Assembly: GCA_019914995.1 (NCBI GenBank)
Contig: CM034134.1
Coordinates: 5,340,463-5,404,462 of the forward strand
DNA: 64,000 nt
Reading direction: 5' to 3'
DNA from: Acanthochlamys bracteata
Lineage: Eukaryota > Streptophyta > Magnoliopsida > Pandanales > Velloziaceae
Shown piece after piece: positions 44,775 through 56,720 of this stretch. Within the stretch, counting starts at the first letter, position 1. Each line of letters opens with the position of its first letter. A program made the position numbers and the translations under genes. Below the pieces are notes generated by a model. The model was not told the origin of the DNA and did not search any database. It saw only the letters and a list, made by a program, of their open reading frames with translations.

Positions 44775-45871
44775 TCAACTACACTCCTTTATTGAATTCA
44801 AAAGCAAATTGCTACAACACCAACTAGAGACAACCAATGCAAGTGCTTCACCCTCTGTGATTTTCCTTCTTTGCCTTTGCAGATGAATCCTAGCTTCCAT
44901 GGCTGTCTTACTCAGCTCGCTCCTATCAATTCCCTCCGCATGAAGATTAGTCTTGTCGTTGAGTCTATCCGAGTATGATTGAGCAAGAAGGTCATCATCC
45001 TCAGCTGGCACTAATAATTCTGCTTACAAAGTCCAGTAACTCAGACAACTGTGTTGAGCTTTCTGGAGGGTATAATGACCACCTTTAAGTTGTGAAATAT
45101 GGAAGGCAGGATGCATGCGTGCCTCTGCTGGTAATTCCCGTTGTAGGCTACTTGTCCAACTGCTTTCAGGATGCGGTAGGGTTCATAGTATTGGTTTTGT
45201 AATTTCTGAAAGCGACAACCAAAAAAGAGGATTGCCGATACAGTAGGAGCTTAACGAACACTCAATCTCCATCTCCATAGATCTTGTCTCTATGATGCCT
45301 ATCGGCTTGCTGTTTCATCCGATTTTCTGCTTGATGGAAGTGGTATTTCAACTCTCCTAATATAACATCTTGCTATCTGAGTTGCTTAAGAAGCTCAATT
45401 GATTAGCTAGACTGAGACGGGAGGAGGTGGTGGCTGACCATACACAACTGCAAATGGAGATGTTCCCATAGCTGAGTGAACGCTAGTGTTGTATGTGTAC
45501 TTAGCCCAATATAGCCAACTCAACCACTTATCTGGGTGCTCCCAATGAAGTAGCGCAGGTATGTCCAATGCTCTGTTGGTTGCTTTCTTCTGGATGTCTG
45601 TCTGTGTATGGTAGGCAGTGCTCATATGGGGTGAGGTCCCTTTTAAGATCTGTAACTCCCTCCAAAAAGAGTTTAGAAAAACTGAGTCTATATTGAGACA
45701 AAAAGACTTGGGATGGCCATGTAAATGAACGATCTGTCTAGCGAATGGCAGCGCCATGCTTGCAGTTGTATTCCGACGTATTAGTGGAACAAACTGAGCA
45801 TATTTAAAAGACGATCCACCACAACCAAAATAGTATTCTTCCTTTTTGAGTGTCCCATTTATGAAATCCAT
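44775..45871 (-). pseudogene. Ty3/gypsy integrase and C-terminal pol fragment
   Basis: From 45871 the frame stays open for 154 residues: MDFINGTL, YAQFVPLIRR, KSFCLNIDSVFLNSFWREL, STAYHTQTD and PFAVVYGQPPPPP. These are hallmark blocks of plant gypsy integrases. The catalytic D of VSDRD is changed to NIDS. Further down, 45200-45080 matches the end-of-integrase region (YYEPYRILKAVGQVAY, with RMHP- and FHISQL-like words). The final frame 45011-44775 may be the pol tail. RT and RNase H are missing: the protease region joins integrase near 45870-45950. Confidence 0.88.
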
Positions 45872-45904
45872 TGAGATTTCTGTCCATATAGACTGTGTTA
45901 TGGG

Positions 45905-46484
45905 TAATAGTTACAACAACCTGGAGACTAGGTTTTCTGGGTACAACCTAGTTGGGATACCTCCTTTGTGAATGCTTTGGAGGATGAAGTTGCACTTCTG
46001 AAGGGAAAACCTCATGTCTAATCAGTTCAAGTTACAAACAATGTTTCCCAATCTCTGTAACCATTGTATCCAAGACACAAGATCCATGCGTTCCAAAAGG
46101 AAGGGGTATGCATCGGCGATTATTTAAGCTCCTTCTACATCCACGACTATGTCCTTGTATAACATCTCAATCGACTGTGGCATTTCATCGGCTAACTCAA
46201 TTGTAAGGGTCCGAATACTTGTTAGGGATAGATGCGAGTGCTTGCAAGACATTCCATACATAAAAATCCTTTGGGATTTGATCTTGCCTACCACACTGAT
46301 AGTTGAGGGGTCATTAACCCTTACATGGTATGCAAGGACAATGTTGCCTCTCCTTCAACTTTTGTGTCATAACAGAACTCTACCCACTCATCCTCATAGT
46401 CCTCCAGCCTAGAGATAGGGTAAAGCCATGATGAGCAATGACATCCTGTTCGAACTTAGCATCACAATAAAAGCATAATCCCTT
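45905..46484 (-). pseudogene. Ty3/gypsy gag end and protease-like fragment
   Basis: Minus-strand pieces include a CX2C-type zinc-knuckle start split by the solo LTR, EDEWVEFCYDTKVEGEATLS (46410-46350), SVVGKIKSQRIFMYGM (about 46300) and WIQWLQRLGNIVCNL (about 46070-46025). The last matches the region after the protease in gypsy elements (WLQ.LG....D). The DSG active site is not preserved. The 5' continuation lies beyond the solo LTR at 46869-47000, where decay is stronger. Confidence 0.7.
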
Positions 46485-46868
46485 TGTTAGGTTTTCCTGT
46501 GAGATTAACTCAAGAGGGGAGGGGTGAATTGAGTTAGTCAATAAAAATTTTCGTCAAGCCTAGTTATTCTACTGGCAGCAAGCTTACAGCTGGCTGTGTC
46601 AATTCTATAACCTGCAGACAGAGAGAGTTAGAGTGTTTACTGACATAAGTAAAAAGGTAGTACTCAAGATATTTTAACGTGGTTCGGCAAAACCCCTTTG
46701 CTTACATCCACGGTTGCTCTATCACTAGAGCCAAAGCTTCACTAAATCTTTAATAAAATGATCTTTGTTTGTCTAATCCTGCAGAACTTGATTTCAGGTT
46801 AGTAGTCTAATATAAATCATAGTTTTTAATTTTTTGTTATCATCAAAATTGTCTTTATAGTTCCAACA
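46485..46868 (-). mobile_element. solo LTR, SIRE-like family, with 5-bp TSD
   Basis: Starts TGTTGGAACTATAAAG on the minus strand at 46868 and ends CCTAACA at 46485. Exact CCCTT duplications flank it (46480-46484 and 46869-46873). It shares with the 21192-22682 LTR the AACTCAAGAGGGGAGGGG end, the ACGTGGTTCGGCAAAA block and the GATGATAACAAAAA start. At 384 bp it lacks a central part of the 1.49-kb LTR. Removing it and one duplication rejoins the gypsy zinc-knuckle frame. Confidence 0.93.
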
Positions 46869-46873
46869 CCCTT

Positions 46874-48885
46874 TACCTTCTTGAATTAATATCTGCAGCT
46901 GAGAGTCGTGGTCAATCAGCAGTAATTTGCTATATTGCAGCCGAGTTGTTTGTAAGCGTCCCCGAAGGGGAGACAGAATAGGTTGGAGTGTAAAAACGGA
47001 ACGTGTGATGTACTGAATTCAGTGGCAAGCTCTTCCTTACACAACCTAGCTTACATGTGGTGCTCTTGTAAGTCCTTCGGCTGCTCACCATAACGTCAAT
47101 GGCAATTTGATTGTGTAGATCTCCATAGAATCTTCCAGATCAGATCTTCACCAGTGGCGTCAGTCAAGCTATGCATAGATCTTCAAACTCAGCTTGGTAT
47201 TCGGCCTCGTATCCCTTCCATGAGTGCTTGTGCAATGCAAAACTAGATGCCGATTTGCAGATAGCTCGAACTGACATATGATAGCGTTTGTGAGTGCTTT
47301 CCAACTATGGCAGATTCTTTATAGTTTTGATAAATAATTAGCTTCCCCATATAGGTACATCATTGCAATGGAAACTCGATTCAACGAAGGTGTTTATAAA
47401 TACTTGAGGTATTTGTTTCCTAAGTAAATCCATCTGTTCACCCCCCTCCTATTGAAGCTAAGAAAAGTATGCCTTTCCTTGATAGAGGTGAACCGAGATC
47501 CATGTCCCCGTGTGGTGTTTGATAGGTAATTATACAGTTGGTTTTGGCTGGCTACATATGCAGGGGTTCTGTAGTAAGTATGCAGTAGTGGGAGGTATAG
47601 TTGGTTGGGTTTGGCTGTAGTTGTTTGACGACCAGGTTATGAATGGTTGGTTTCAGTTGGGGGTGTTTGGTAAGAAGGGTATATATTGCGGACTTGGGTT
47701 TCCTGTCTAGGGTACTAGTTAAAGTCTTTCTAGTTGTAGTTCTCATTCTACTGGCTGGTGTGAGAAAAAGTCGATCCGCCTCACCGGTCGGACTGATCCC
47801 GTTCTACACTTGTTTGCTAGTGAGTTTCCTTCCCGTTCTTCTGTTTTTTCAACAGAATTGGGTTTTATTTTTCTGCTACAATTCATGCGTTCATGTTTTG
47901 ATTTTGAGATGCATCTGAGATGGAACTCTCTTTATTGTAGCTTGTATGCATCTGAGATTGTGCTGCTATGTTTGCGTTGTCATGTGAGCCAGCCATGAAT
48001 GTATTAACATAAAGGAGATTGTGAAGTGTATCTCCAAATGAAATAAATCAAATTTCAAATGGGTCTTTCTGTCGCAACAAATGCTTGATTTGATTTCTCT
48101 GGTTATTTATCTAGATCTAGATCTTTCTCAGTTTAGCTCATTTTCTTTCGATTTTGTTGTAGATGATTTGAATTTTGAAGTTGGATAGATATAAATGTGT
48201 TAAATCACCAAAAAACCCAACAATTTCACTGACCTGGAGAAGAAATAGTAGCAAGAAACAATAATCTCTTGACACCATGCTTGATTTGAATGGCAATGGC
48301 GGTGATGAAGACTCCTAGCACGCCAGCTTCAAAGATGGAAAGACACTAATGTCAACAAGAAGTGTGGCTTCTAAGAAGAGAAGATCCTAGTGGAAGTTCG
48401 AGTGCGGTCTCTGAACAAAAAAGAAGCCTCATAGTTGGTGGCATGGGAATGTGTTGATGACCACACGATCGTTTTCACTACCCCAACTCAGGGTCGAACT
48501 AGTTCGGTGACTCCTACTCTTTTGGTATTATGTAGGATTTATAGTGGAGCTATTATAGTGGGCTTTGAACATTCTGATCTTTTGTTGTTTGTGGACTCCT
48601 AAAAGGGACTGTACTATCAAGATTTCAGCAATGAAAATCTACAATGGATAGTGAAGGGACTTGTTCAGACCAGATTATGGCGTTCTTCGTATATAAGATG
48701 ACATTGAGGTATTTTCTTATGCCACTATCTAGATGCCATCTGCTTTTGGTTTGACTGCCCTCCATTTTCTTTTCCTGCAACAAGAAAATTAATGTTTAGG
48801 TACCAAAATTACTTTGGGTCCTAAAGAGTCAGTCCTACTGGTTCCTTTTGGAACCCAAATCATTCTAATTTTATTTGCATTCTTT
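46874..48885. other. weak gypsy remnant and unidentified non-coding DNA
   Basis: 46874-47300 is probably 5' gag DNA of the minus-strand gypsy relic, too decayed to define. 47480-48000 is G/T-rich on the plus strand with short open frames (47643-47918) and repeated TTGGTT words, possibly LTR or leader sequence. 48000-48885 shows nothing I recognise. Confidence 0.35.
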
Positions 48886-48889
48886 TTTG

Positions 48890-49927
48890 TACCAGCAGGA
48901 GTTGTATGTCAAGCCCTCCGTATCCGTCCTTGTTAGGAACAAGGTTGGTATGGGACGACCTAGGACCCAATAGGGCCTGTTCTGATCTATCGTTGTATCT
49001 ATTGCATGTAGCGGATAGGATTGAAACATTTAGGTAATGCATTAGAAGCCCTAAATAATGCATTTTGTTATTTCACCTCATTGAGTCTGGGCTCATCACT
49101 TTTTTTTTCTTTGGCCTCTCTAGATACTCTAGGGATTAGCAGGAGCTAACACGATACAGCACCGAGTATTGGCATAGCGCGTCGACGGTAGATCCGCGCA
49201 TTTAAGTGTGTTGTCTCTAGCATCACAGTTAAGGTACTAGTATGGAAGGTTTTGACTTCCAAGTGGGCATTGCCTGAGGATTTAGTCATTAGCAAGATCC
49301 TATCACGTGAGGAAAACATGGTTAGAATGCTACAAGAAGGCTGCCAGGTTCTTCTGTACTTAGTTCTTCTAACATTGCATGAAAACTTTGAGCATAGCTT
49401 GTAGGAAATTGAAGGGGATTTTGACCTACTTCAGAACATATATATTCCTCTTCTGAAGGCTTTTGTTCAAATGGGTTCGGAGGAGGTTTTAGGTGTAACG
49501 AAGCTTATGGGACCCTTCTCAGTGACTAGAGGACTGGAACACTCGTCTAACCTGTTGCAGCAACTTTACGTGCTTATCGCCCACCCTAGGCTTGAGCCTT
49601 TGCCAAGTTGGAACTGTTTCCTAGTTATGATTCTACTAATTGTTGCAGTATCTATGTTTGGCAGCATTGCTTCACAAGTTGCAAAGGTACTTCTCCAAAA
49701 TGTATTTCTCAGCACTGGCCATGGGAAAGGGTGATCTTAGTCTTAAGGTCACAATGGGCATGCTTCTCAATTTGTTCTAACTGCTTAGATGCAAAGGGTA
49801 TGTGGATTGAAGAACTGGCCAATGAAGGGACTTCATCATCATTGCAAATTGGTTCTACTTATTAGATCTAATAAGCAACAATTTTCTTCAACCTTGAGGA
49901 CAAGGTTGATTTTTAGGAGGGGTGGAA
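48890..49927 (+). pseudogene. 3' end of a gypsy element on the plus strand
   Basis: Stretch 48900-49110 resembles 4545-4740. Pieces of frame follow, the clearest being the last one: 49608-49865 open, then FNLEDKVDF directly before a GGAGGGGTGGA polypurine tract and the LTR. A terminal LEDKV followed by a GGG-rich tract is typical of chromovirus-like gypsy pol ends. Upstream domains (integrase, RT) cannot be recognised, so most of the element is missing or too decayed. Confidence 0.55.
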
Positions 49928-50248
49928 TGTTACGTTATGGGCCATCAAGCTCCTATCATGGCCCACTATAGCATAAATTGTATTTAGAAGTTTAGAGTTT
50001 TGAGATTAAGAGTTTCATTAGATGACTTGTGTTAAGTGTCCAAGTTAGGTTGAAGTCCTAACTTTAGTAGAGTTAGGGTTTCAGTCACTAGAAAAGAACT
50101 CTAGCTATAAATAATAGTGCTTGTATTCATTAAAAGGGAGAAAAAAGAAGAATTGAATTAGTTATTTTATTTTAGCTTTATCTTTTAGTTCTTTGGTTTA
50201 TCTAGTATTAGAATAGTTTTACGGTTCGTGTGATCACGAATCGTAACA
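49928..50248 (+). repeat. gypsy 3' LTR
   Basis: Starts TGTTACGTTATGGGCC and ends CACGAATCGTAACA, with TGTTACG and CGTAACA forming 7-bp inverted ends. The polypurine tract TAGGAGGGGTGGAA precedes it. A TATA-like GCTATAAATAATAG lies near 50103. Length is 321 bp. No second LTR is found in the window. Confidence 0.85.
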
Positions 50249-50639
50249 CACTCATCACTAGTTAGCACAAGAATTACCTTAAATAGCTATGCATTTAACC
50301 CATTTCCAAGAATTAAGACTCAAAGACATCAATTATTTTCATCATAAGAGTTGTACTCCAATCAACCAAGCAAGAAACAACACAAATTTCAAAAATTTCC
50401 TCTACCCCCACACTTAATACCAACATAGTCCACAATGTGCATAAAAATGTAAAAATAAAGAGGAGAGGTTAGAAAGCATCCCTGATTTTTGTGCTGCTCA
50501 TTCGAAATTCTTTAAGGAAATGCCTACTTGTTATGTTTCTCTCTATCTAATTAGAAACTTATTAGACTTAAAGATAAATCAAACTAGAAAACTAATTAAA
50601 AAAATTCAAACTAGGAGAAATACTAAAAGATGAAAAACT

Positions 50640-51856
50640 TTGGTTGCCTCCCAAACAAGCGCTTTATTTATAATCTATAGCTTGACTTTTTCTTTCCCTC
50701 TATGCCGGTTCAAGGAGGATAGTGCATTTTGAGGAGCTTACGAAATCTCTTCTAGGACAGCCCCATTCGTAAGGTGGTGAAGCTTCCAAGTAGTGTGCAT
50801 ATTTGTTAATCTCCTTATTTTCAGTTTTGAATGAAATCTCCTTTAAGAATTCACATAAGTTGGCATTTGTTCCAATCCATTTGAACAAGATAAGTCAACA
50901 TGCAACTTTTTAAACACATTAAAAAATTCAAAAAATTGCTTACCCAATTGATTCTTCAGGCGATGTTTGTAGAAAGAGGAATTGGCTGCAAAATCTTTAG
51001 TTGGTGCTGCTATTTGGTGCTATGCATGTTCCGAGATTGCTTCCTTTGCTGTCCGCTTCAGTTTCAGCCAGCAAGGTTGAATGTTGGTGAAGAAAATTCC
51101 TTTTGGTCTAGTAACTCCCTGCTGTCCAATTTAGTTTCAGCCGGCAACATTAATGAAGAACAATCTTTTGGTTCTACTAATTCTCTACAGCCCATATGCG
51201 GCATCTCCAACATCTGCCCACTTCGAAGTGCAATTGTGTGCACTTGTTCTGTGCAATTTACCTCAATGTTATCCGACAAAGAACATTGCGATCTTCCGAA
51301 AAACATGCTTGCCATTTGACTTATTTGAACTTCAAGGTTTTGGATAGAGGAAGTTTGATTTTGCAAAGTTTTTTCTATATTGTCATGACTTCGGAAGTTT
51401 GAATTGTGAGTTGGCCAAGGGCATCTTCTAGGGACACTTGTTCAACCATATTCTGATGATTACTCTATGAGTTTGGATATTCTTGCCAACTTGGACTGTA
51501 TGTTGTAGTATGAGTTGTTCTGTTACCAGTTGAAGTTACAGGCATATTGAACTTGTTCATTAGGGTATGGTGAGAATGAATTTCCAACTTGGTAATCAAC
51601 GCTACCACGATTCCCGCTATAGAATTCCCACACTAGACTTGGAGTTTGAATAGCATCACAACTTAGACTTCCTAACTCTTTAGACAAAATCGTCATTTGT
51701 GCATTCAAAACGTTGTTGGACAAATTCCTAGTTGTGGAGTCAAACTGGAGATGGCATCCATTACATGCATTAGATAGTGAACTAAAAGAAAGAAAGAAAT
51801 AGTAGTTCAAATAAAACTAGAATTAATCGGAACATATATTAATATAACTAAAACAA
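50640..51856 (-). pseudogene. Athila/Tat-type gypsy gag-protease fragment
   Basis: Minus-strand order. A gag region (51810-51530) contains PYPNEQVQYACNFNW. It is followed by NQTSSIQNLEVQISQMAS (51366-51310), EVNCTEQVHTIALRSG (about 51250-51205) and a tail with QFFEFFNVFKKLHVD and LEQMPTY (50945-50850). These blocks, in this order, are distinctive of Athila/Tat/Ogre-lineage gag and the following pre-protease segment. Stops and frameshifts break it, and no RT follows. The 3' remainder near 50650 keeps the GGTTGCCTCCCAAACAAGCG word often found in these elements. Confidence 0.85.
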
Positions 51857-51874
51857 TCCCCAGCAACGGCGCCA
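51857..51874 (-). other. primer binding site, tRNA-Asp type
   Basis: The minus strand reads TGGCGCCGTTGCTGGGGA, complementary with one difference to the CCCCGGCAACGGCGCCA end of plant tRNA-Asp. This is the usual primer of Athila/Tat-like gypsy elements. It lies just inside the presumed 5' LTR (which ends ...GCAACCA) and upstream of the gag fragment. Confidence 0.88.
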
Positions 51875-51879
51875 AAAAC

Positions 51880-52920
51880 TGGTTGCTATCGCAAATATAC
51901 GAGTCGCACAAGTAATACAATAATGAGAAATGTATCATTACTACGAGGGTTAATTAATTTATTAAAATACCAAAAATAATTAATCCTAGAACTGTTTTAA
52001 CGACCGATCTAAAAAGAGTTAATGTTAAAACGATAGTAAACAAAACAAGCTCAAACTAACACTTGTAAGATTTCAATGACTTAAATTCTAGGTATTTGAT
52101 TTTACGGTAACTAATCCAATTCAATTCTATATTCATGCTATCTAAAATTATAATCATTATTGACAGTCAGAAAACCCTAATTTCTTTGATATACTTTCTG
52201 AAGTTATACCATAAATACTTTCATGCAATAACTCGCTATATCTCTTATGAATTAAGATACAAGAAAGGTCATTAAGTAAGGTGGCATCCTAGATTAACTG
52301 CATAAAATATAAGAGTACATCTGCATCTCTTATGCAATTTATGGCATTCATTATGAAGACTAATCCATACACCACACCTCTATCTCAATATGAATTTCAA
52401 ATCGTTTGAATATTGGCGAGATACTTAAAACTATTAAGCATGATAATGAATACTCAATAAGCAATTGTAAAACTTCGAATAGCAAAGAATTAAGAATTAA
52501 ATCACCATAGTTAAGCTACACCATAGCTCCAGCAAAGAGAACTTTAGTTCATAGTTTCCAGAACTAAGAAAACAAAGAGAAACATGAGGGAAAGAACAAA
52601 AGAACGCTGAACAAAGAGTATTGTCAAGCGAATTGTTGTCTCTCTTCTTTACTATTTGCTCCTCTCTATCCTTCTCTCTGTTCGAGCAGCACAAACCCAA
52701 GAAATATGCCCTCGATGAGCCGCCTCTGCTGCTCTCCCTCTCCCTTGAATCCGAAGATTGAGCATAAAACTATAGGGTTTTTATTCTCGAAAATAGCTAG
52801 GTGTAGTTCTAGCCAATTTGAACTCTCTATCCACCAAATTGTATGTGCCGTTTTGGATATGTTTGGCCACCGAAAAATATGTACAAATATTGGAATTCAA
52901 GATTAATTCTTTATCTTTCC
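51880..52920 (-). repeat. 5' LTR or leader of Athila/Tat-type element
   Basis: The low-coordinate end is set by CAACCA next to the primer binding site. The body is AT-rich, with a transcribed-leader look at 52760-52560 (GAGAGGGAGAGCAGCAGAGG then TTGTGCTGCTCGAACAGAG, minus strand). The TG start at the high-coordinate side was not found, so the right limit is a guess. Confidence 0.5.
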
Positions 52921-53280
52921 AACCATATATAGCACATGTCATTTAAAAATCAGGAACGCCTTCAACTTCACTTGTTCAGGAAACTGCATACATGAATTGA
53001 TTCTGACATGGTGTAAAATTCATCTGTGAATGTGTATCAATTGAATGGACAGAAATTTCTGAAAAAATTAGTGAATCAAGTTCAATGTCTTTGCTTTCAT
53101 CCGTTCATGGAAACTCCACCGAAAAATCAAATTTTCATAAAAAATGCTCAGACTGCACAGACTGCTGAAATAAGAAAAACAATAAGTGAGGTACATTTTA
53201 ATCACTTTTTCCATGTAAAATCAAGAATATATGGTATAAGAGTGCACGAGATTATATATATAATTTAAGCACACTACATT

Positions 53281-53832
53281 GTCCGCATTAAAGAATTAAA
53301 GGCTCAACTAACTAAGGAGTTTGGAGCATGGGCTTGCAAATAAGACTCGTGTGATGCATCTCATCTAACCGAGGTAACAGGGAGATTTGGTTGTCACAAA
53401 AAAGTTATTTGGAGAAAGTACTCCACCGCTTCAATATGGACAAATGTAAACTAATATCTACTCTCCGCTGTTAACCTCAAATTGTCCTCTGTTGGATCTC
53501 CTAATAAAAAAGGATAACCCAAGGAAGGTGGCAAGGGGGCAGGCCTGAGTACTCATGAAATTGAAGCGCTCAATAGGACGCATGAAACTTAGATGAAAGT
53601 ATTACCTCAAGAATATGCATCCTCGGTGGGAAGTCAAATGTACGCCATAGTTTGTACAAGACCTGGCTTGACTCACATAGTGGCAGCAGTCAATAGATCC
53701 AAGCCAAAGCCTTCTAGCCACCACTTGCAACCTTGAAAAGATTACCCGGTACATGAAGGGGACCTTGAACACTTCATTGTGTTACAGAGGAATTGAACAT
53801 CCTGTCAAAAGGTAGCACTTCATAATGTGAAG
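53281..53832 (+). pseudogene. Ty1/copia RT end and RNase H fragment
   Basis: Fragments in order: IKELKAQLTKEFGAW, a GRFGCHKKVIWRK-like piece (53390-53420), LHRFNMDKC, a region reading through VGSQMYAIVCTRPGLTH (about 53630-53680), and YMKGTLNTSLCYRGIEHP (53752-53805). These are the RT thumb and the VGSLMYA..TRPD and KGT blocks of plant copia elements. Frames are interrupted and the C-terminus is missing. It runs directly into an LTR. Confidence 0.8.
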
Positions 53833-54774
53833 TGTTGGAAGGTGGGAGCATGAATATACTTAAATAGAGCAGAACACTTCAAATGCATTGACGAAGCAAT
53901 GAACACAGGAAGTTTGAATGGATAAGCTTCATGTATGGCCTAGTCACAGGAAGCAAGGAAACAATGAACATAGAAGAGACAACAATAACAACAAAAGAAC
54001 AAGGAAACAATAAAACAACACAATCGAGTGCCTTTAAGTTGGTGATTGTGAGAATGGTAAAACCATTCCATTATGTCACGATATGTTTCTTTTTGTATTT
54101 CTCCTCACCCATGTTATCTTAGCAAGATATTTTATGTATGCTACTTTAGAGTTTTATAGAATATTTTAAATAGCCAATACATTTAAGATGACAAGATATT
54201 TCAAAGAGTGTGCAGTTTTTTCTGTCAGATATTTATGACACCTAAATTTGCGTTCAAGAAGTATAGATATTATGTGAAGATATTTTAGACAACATCTTGG
54301 ACAAGCGTTCTCCATGGTCTGATCAAAGTAATCTCCACAGTTCATTAAGAGATGAAAAGGCTATAAATAGGGAGGAAGAGGTCCCCATTTGAAACCATTG
54401 AGAAAACTATAAATAACAAGCATTCAAGTGTACACTCCCTTTCTCTTAGGCTAGCCACTAGCAATCCTACTTGTAAGAAACAATTGTAATCTCCCCAACA
54501 AGAGTTAGGCTTGGTAATAACCTTGTAAAGACAGTGATGTAATTTTGTTTATAGTGAAGTTTCCTTTGTCATTGCGATCGTGGTTTTTTCCCATCTATGC
54601 TAGTCAGAGAGGGTTTCCACATGAACTCTTGTCCCTATTGTCTTTTGCTTATTATCTAATCTCATCGTTTCGTTTAGCTCCAAGATCCTTGGCAAGCTTT
54701 ATATTTTTGCTATGCCATTTGTAGCATTTAGTTTTGTGTGTACATGTGTTTGTACCCTACTTCTAAACCTAACA
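53833..54774 (+). repeat. copia 3' LTR
   Basis: Starts TGTTGGAAGGTGGGAGC and may end CCTAACA at 54774. The motif TATAAATAGGGAGGAAGAGG (54363-54382) is a good promoter. Downstream, CGATCGTGGTTTTTTCCC and GAGAGGGTTTCCACA are typical of the R/U5 region of plant copia LTRs. The 942-bp length depends on a right end that is tentative. Confidence 0.7.
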
Positions 54775-54829
54775 GATGGGTCTCGGCTCAACCTAGTGCT
54801 GTCTGCCAAATTGCTAGGCAGCACTATCA

Positions 54830-55110
54830 ACACCAATGGATTGAACTTAGGCAGCAATGCAACACCAAACACCTCCAACAATATCGAACAACAATATTAT
54901 CAACAACGACCATCAACAATATCAATTAATAACATTAGCGACATCCATCAATAATATCAATAGGATCGACAGCGTGCATCAATAACATCAACAACACCAA
55001 CATCCATTACTTGAACTTAAAACTTAAAAGTACATCAACAACATCCAACATCCTGCTTGAATCTTTTAATAAGACTTATCAACTCAAGAGTGTTAGAATA
55101 ACAATATCTG
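54830..55110 (+). repeat. degenerate (ATCAAC)n-like repeat
   Basis: Repeated CAACA, ATCAAT and ACATCAA words dominate. They explain the open frames at 54712-54954, which would encode Asn/Ser/Thr-rich peptides by chance. GCTAGGCAGCACTA at 54810 recurs as GCTAGGTAGCACTA at 55131, so a larger local duplication is possible. Confidence 0.7.
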
Positions 55111-55640
55111 AACATCAAGAATTGCTAGGTAGCACTACAACTAGGGCAACATGCCAACACCTAACCCTAGTGGATAGCATTTGCTAGGTAGCTTGATTTC
55201 CACCAAATGCTTAGTTGTTAAAGGAAAACAAGAAGAAAGACCTGACAAGATCAAGAGGAATATGGTGAAGAATGGACAAAGTTCCCGCATGAAATATGAA
55301 ATGAGTTGACATAACCAAATTTTTAGTGACGCCTAAACATATATCAAGACATACATATGAAACCAAATTTTAAAGAGGCTCCGTGCACCAACTAGTAAGA
55401 TCACAAGTCTCAATTTTAAAATATAAAAATTCAGAGATAGTAATTGAAGCTTTGTGAGGAACAACAAGACACACTGTATCCTACTCCATATGACTAAAAG
55501 TAAAGAAAGAAGAGAATGGCTTGCGACCAATGCTTTTTACTGCTTCAGTCCTCCCAAATACTACTTGCATGAACAATTTCTTTAAAACAAGATCACCATA
55601 CTCTGTCTCTAACTATAGAATTAAGGACAAGCATATATGG
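55111..55640. other. non-coding DNA
   Basis: No recognisable gene. Short open frames on the minus strand (55530-55333) have no supporting motif. Confidence 0.4.
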
Positions 55641-56720
55641 AGATGCCTCCTTATAATGAATTTCTAAATGAATGTTTAATTTCTTGGTATTCAAAAAAAC
55701 AAGCATTCATTGCTTTATCAATTGAAGAAGCCAAGTATATTGCAGCAGATTGTTGTTGTGCATAGGTATTATGTATCAAGACACCAATTTTTTTATTTTG
55801 GTTATAAATTGTATAATGTGCCTATTTATTATAACAATACTGGTGGCATTAATTTTTCTAAAAATCTAATTTAACACTCTCACATAAATCACATAGACCT
55901 TAGGTGTTATTTTATTCGTGAGCATGTTGAGTGCAAAAATATTATTTTAAATTTTGTTGATTCCGAAAATCAATTTGAAGATATTTTTATAAGCCCTTAC
56001 CTTCCGATTAATTTTTGCGTATTTTTCGTGAGTTTGGATTGTAGTACTTGTGATTTTTATTGACTTGGAAATGAATTTAAAAATTATTTTTAAATTGCTT
56101 TATTTTATTTAGATTTTAAAATTTGATTTCGAAGGTCATGTCGTCTAATGGATGTAGCTGGGTGCTACTAAAACTCTTATTTCGTCATCTAGTGTTCTTT
56201 CCTTAATAAGTGTTTTAATACTTTGCAAATTCTTTCTTTCCTTTTGAGCTAATGTCAACTTAATCAACCGGCTCCCTATTATTTTTCTCCTCAACGAACT
56301 CAAACGCTAGCTACTATTCATCTTCTTCTTCCCCGTGGCCAAGCTTAACCCAATTTCTTCCCAAGCCGCTCTAGCCAAAATTTCTTGAAATCCTTACTTC
56401 AAATCACAATGCCGAAGTCTGGAGCCATCTTTGATGAAGAGAAATTCATTGGGAAGAAAGCACTAGCCAACGACTGAAAGCATAAAAACTTCACCGTGGT
56501 TTTTGGCATAGAGATGCACATCAACCCGAGGAACTTATCCTTGCTCTTATACATGCCCTACCATGAGGATTTAGAGATGGTGCATATGAGTAACATTGAT
56601 CATCAGTGGGCACTGGAACGAACTATGTTACACCTAACGAGATCCATTCAGCCGTACACTTGTCCTAGTTGCACCTTATGCTCCTACACATCATCAGCCG
56701 TGTATTAGTTCCAAGTAGAG
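55640..56720 (+). pseudogene. SIRE-like copia RNase H end plus extra ORF start
   Basis: 55690-55760 reads CLISWYSKKQAFIALSIEEA and KYIAADCCCA. Then NVPIYYNNTGGINFSKNLI, HIDLRCYFIREHVE and FVDSENQFEDIFI follow to about 56000: the end of a SIRE-like RNase H and pol tail. After a 400-bp spacer, MPKSGAIFDEEKFIGKKALA begins at 56410, stops once, and continues open to 56708. It holds the same position as the extra ORF of the minus-strand SIRE-like element, and its start resembles other plant third-ORF proteins. No LTR follows. Confidence 0.75.

Noticed and set aside
51857..51874. tRNA-Asp gene end
   Set aside because: Only the last 18 bases match a tRNA and no cloverleaf is present. It is a retroelement primer binding site.
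54712..54954. 80-codon Asn/Ser/Thr-rich ORF
   Set aside because: It arises from an ATCAAC-like simple repeat and the end of a copia LTR.
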